Of a stretch of 64,000 nucleotides of DNA, positions 61,933-64,000 are shown in pieces. The notes below the pieces were generated by a model. That model ran no database searches and had not been told where the DNA came from. It worked only from the letters and a program-made list of their open reading frames with translations. Every line of letters begins with the position of its first letter. The first letter of the stretch is position 1. Made by a program: the position numbers and the translations under genes. The DNA is from Lachnospiraceae bacterium (GTDB taxonomy: Bacteria > Bacillota > Clostridia > Lachnospirales > Lachnospiraceae). Location: the NCBI GenBank assembly GCA_015057165.1, contig SVEY01000006.1, positions 1-64,000 of the forward strand, written 5' to 3'.

Positions 61933-62777
61933 TTGTTATCTCTCCACCTTCTTAAAACATCTTTAAGTGGCTCGTCAAGGTAGGAATATGCCTTGTCCTT
62001 AATCCAGTCCGGAATGCCATATGCAGCCTCCGCTATACTTCCTGTAATGGCGGCAAGAGTATCACTGTCTCCTCCAAGAGAAATGGCATTTCTGATAGCA
62101 TCTTCAAAATCAGTGCTTTCCAAAAACGCAATAATAGCCTGGGGAACAGTGCCCTGACACGTCTCGTTGAACTGATATCCGGGTCGAATATCATCCAGCG
62201 TCATAGACAGGTCATAACCGTACACTTTCTCAATATGTTCCTTAATCCTCTTCTTACATTCAGCAGGATTGTCATTAATGGGCTGTTCATAGTCTCCATA
62301 GTAACCGCCAAAATAATATCGACACATGAAGATGGCATCGGCAGTTGCCATAGCGCCTTTGATACCCTCCGGATGGTTATGTGTCACCTCTGCTGACAGC
62401 TTCGCACATTCTCTGCCGTTTGTCGGCCACAGTCCCGTTCTGGCGCAGAAGCCACAATCCATCACCCATGCGCAGGGTGATACACGCATGGCAGAACCAT
62501 TGCCATAACTATTATAAGGCTTACGATCGTCAGACATCACCCAAGTACTAAATCTACCACCATACCCGGCATCGGGATACATACGACCGTATTTCTTCAT
62601 CGCATCAATAAAGTCATCTTTCTCCCCACCATTCATAACCGCCTCTGCCACAGCGCAGGTCATAACAGTATCATCTGTAAAAAAACAGTCATCCCTAAAC
62701 AATGGGAACTCTTTACTTTTTATATTGTTCCATTCGTAGACGGAGCCTACAATATCACCAACTATTGCTCCTAACAT
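61920..62777 (-). CDS. ADP-ribosylglycohydrolase family protein
   Basis: A 285-residue enzyme of the DraG/ARH family, which removes ADP-ribose from proteins or other targets. Metal-binding motifs are FTDDTVM near residues 33-39 and GGDSDTLAAITGSIAEA near 240-256. The GDIVGS motif lies near the start. ATG at 62777 is chosen because AAGGAG lies nine bases upstream; longer frames exist. It overlaps the NERD gene. Confidence 0.92.
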   Translation of the reverse strand: MLGAIVGDIVGSVYEWNNIKSKEFPLFRDDCFFTDDTVMTCAVAEAVMNGGEKDDFIDAMKKYGRMYPDAGYGGRFSTWVMSDDRKPYNSYGNGSAMRVSPCAWVMDCGFCARTGLWPTNGRECAKLSAEVTHNHPEGIKGAMATADAIFMCRYYFGGYYGDYEQPINDNPAECKKRIKEHIEKVYGYDLSMTLDDIRPGYQFNETCQGTVPQAIIAFLESTDFEDAIRNAISLGGDSDTLAAITGSIAEAAYGIPDWIKDKAYSYLDEPLKDVLRRWRDNKCIS

Positions 62778-62858
62778 TTGCTTCATCTCCTTCCTCATAC
62801 AAAAAAACCGCTCTTCGCATCTTCATTATACGACAATAAGAAACCATCCCCTTGTCAA

Positions 62859-62890
62859 TAAAGCTTCCCGGATTCACCGAGAAGCTTTAT
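62859..62890 (-). terminator. Possible terminator after the aconitase X subunits
   Basis: ATAAAGCTTC (62859-62868) pairs with GAAGCTTTAT (62881-62890). The T tract is weak. Confidence 0.4.
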
Positions 62891-62921
62891 ACATTTCCTA
62901 TAGCGTAGCCACATACTTGTT

Positions 62922-63368
62922 CTATCCAACCTGCACTACTCCATCATTTTTTACGGATACCATCATACCGTCCTTAACATAGTCAAGGAACTCGTCTCCT
63001 AAGCAGTCTATTACCGGCATTGATTCGCCCTCAAGCCACACATCCTGCAATATAGCGCCTGCTGCCGCAAGGGAATCTATGGGCTCTGAGAAAAGCATAC
63101 ACGCAGGCTGTCTTCCCATTTCACATGCACAATACAGCACAAGACCACCGGTTGTTGAGCCTATTGTCTGGGGCAGGCACAGAGCCTTCCCTGCCATTGG
63201 TTTGTTATATAAGTCTTTATTGTTCTGGTCGCCACAAGTGGCTTTCTTATCACCGAACTGCAGTGCCTTCTGGAAGGAGGCAAGCGTATTCAATCCCTGA
63301 TGAGAGACAACAGCTTCGGCTTCAATGGTACCACCTGATACAACTCTACCTTTGAATTCTTTCATCAT
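62922..63368 (-). CDS. Aconitase X swivel domain, small subunit (DUF126)
   Basis: A 148-residue small subunit of aconitase X. The PTIGSTTGG-like motif (QTIGSTTGGLVLY, about 66-78) contains the substrate-binding Ser. With the large subunit it forms an enzyme of the cis-3-hydroxy-L-proline dehydratase/mevalonate-5-phosphate dehydratase type. It overlaps the large subunit by ATGA and has AGGAGGG before the ATG. Confidence 0.9.
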   Translation of the reverse strand: MMKEFKGRVVSGGTIEAEAVVSHQGLNTLASFQKALQFGDKKATCGDQNNKDLYNKPMAGKALCLPQTIGSTTGGLVLYCACEMGRQPACMLFSEPIDSLAAAGAILQDVWLEGESMPVIDCLGDEFLDYVKDGMMVSVKNDGVVQVG

Positions 63369-64000
63369 ATTTGCCCTCCTGTAATCTGACTTAATATCTC
63401 CTTATCTGTGTAATAACGAGCGCTGGTGTACGTTCTTAGCTTATTGCTTGAAGTTATTACCGGCATCTTGGTGCTTAAGGGATTATTCATATACATAAGC
63501 GGACAGATGTAAGAAAGCACCACTCCATGCATTTTAAGTACAGATGCTCCTTTAGTCTTCTCGAAACGCTCTATTACATCAGGCGCCGCAGTAAGTACAG
63601 TTGGAATAACTACTTTCTTCCTGCCATTCTTCTTAAGGGCAGTATGAATCCTCTTCGTCCACCCCATAAGCTGTTCATAAGAAAGGTGAGGACAACCGAT
63701 AAAGCATAGCTTAGGCTTAGCGTCTTTATTCTTCCAGATAACAGGATAATCATTATATACGCGCTCAAGCTCTGCATCATCAATGACATAGGTCTTAGCA
63801 TCCGGCAGTATCAGGTCACGACCTGATTCAACCGCTTCCGGCGTTAAGTTGTCTATATGATATAGACCGACAGCACCGTTTGAAGCTGTTGCCGCTCCAA
63901 AGTCCTTAAGATAATCCTTTGTTTTGTCATTAAGCTCATTACCAAGCCACTTGTCAAGTCCAACCACATAAGGTACATCTTCCATAACCTTCATTCCTAT
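63365..64000 (-). CDS. Aconitase X catalytic domain, large subunit (partial)
   Basis: The 3' part of the aconitase X large subunit (DUF521/LhpI-type); the 5' part lies beyond the right edge. The visible 211 residues include KLCFIGCPHLSYEQLMGWT, with a Cys that usually ligates the Fe-S cluster, and VIPTVLTAAPDVIERF. The reading frame continues to the window end. It is followed by the small subunit. Bacterial aconitase X enzymes act on hydroxyproline-derived compounds or in the alternative mevalonate route; the substrate cannot be told here. Confidence 0.88.
   Translation of the reverse strand: MGMKVMEDVPYVVGLDKWLGNELNDKTKDYLKDFGAATASNGAVGLYHIDNLTPEAVESGRDLILPDAKTYVIDDAELERVYNDYPVIWKNKDAKPKLCFIGCPHLSYEQLMGWTKRIHTALKKNGRKKVVIPTVLTAAPDVIERFEKTKGASVLKMHGVVLSYICPLMYMNNPLSTKMPVITSSNKLRTYTSARYYTDKEILSQITGGQI

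Overview
The window looks like a chromosomal segment of a low-GC anaerobic Firmicute, most likely a Lachnospiraceae member close to Butyrivibrio, Pseudobutyrivibrio or Lachnospira. This is inferred from base composition, strong AGGAGG-type ribosome sites, sigma-A promoters, a CIRCE-controlled Hsp20, many lipoproteins with a C-x-C lipobox, and gene families common in that group (Rpn-type nucleases, AAA_14/DUF4143 ATPases, Nif11-leader peptides). No rRNA, tRNA, CRISPR array, phage module or complete insertion sequence is visible. Most genes lie on the minus strand.

Layout. 0-6.4 kb: Rpn-like nuclease, CIRCE-controlled hsp20, nudC, an AAA_14/DUF4143 ATPase between two 26-bp direct repeats, a 2H phosphoesterase, a GNAT enzyme and a DUF4230 protein. 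6.5-11.5 kb: zinc-ribbon, TerB-like and TM2 proteins, a lipoprotein, an Xre regulator and a zinc-ribbon Ser/Thr kinase. 11.4-13.5 kb: KtrA/KtrB-type potassium uptake. 14.3-16.7 kb: a complete partner-switching operon (STAS antagonist, SpoIIE phosphatase, HATPase). 16.8-19.2 kb: an LtrA-like membrane protein and tandem HAD phosphatases. 19.3-24.1 kb: two Nif11-leader zinc-ribbon genes, a clostripain-like lipoprotein, a second SpoIIE phosphatase and a second STAS protein. 24.0-36.6 kb: a 3.57-kaa NRPS (A-T-C-A-T-C-A-T-C-T-R) in an operon with a MATE exporter. 36.6-42.2 kb: acetyltransferase, cyclophilin-like lipoprotein, alpha/beta hydrolase and membrane proteins. 42.3-46.4 kb: two flavin/Fe-S redox genes followed by a MATE-HATPase fusion. 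46.6-50 kb: CmpB-like membrane protein, HipA-like kinase, second AAA_14/DUF4143 ATPase. 50-54.4 kb: four more Nif11-leader genes, a large lipoprotein and a DUF134-NifX protein. 54.5-60.2 kb: accessory region with a deleted metallopeptidase paralogue, restriction-subunit debris, Fic, HicAB and small regulators. 60.4-64 kb: a seventh Nif11-leader gene, NERD protein, ADP-ribosylglycohydrolase and aconitase X.

The most unusual content is a family of seven small proteins. Each has a 48-residue Nif11-type leader ending in Gly-Gly, then a Cys immediately after it, then a divergent two-CxxC zinc-ribbon-like tail. Five transcription units encoding them, plus one unit encoding a 555-residue lipoprotein, share a 30-bp upstream element in which two boxes are always exactly 23 bp apart. 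This defines a likely regulon not explained by any modification enzyme or exporter in the window.

A second theme is partner-switching signalling: two SpoIIE/STAS pairs flank the NRPS side, one MATE pump carries a recognisable HATPase domain, and the NRPS-linked MATE pump carries what may be a degenerate version of it. The NRPS has three A domains that appear to share one specificity code and a terminal C-T-R unit without its own A domain, so a peptide aldehyde or a product derived from one is the likely outcome.
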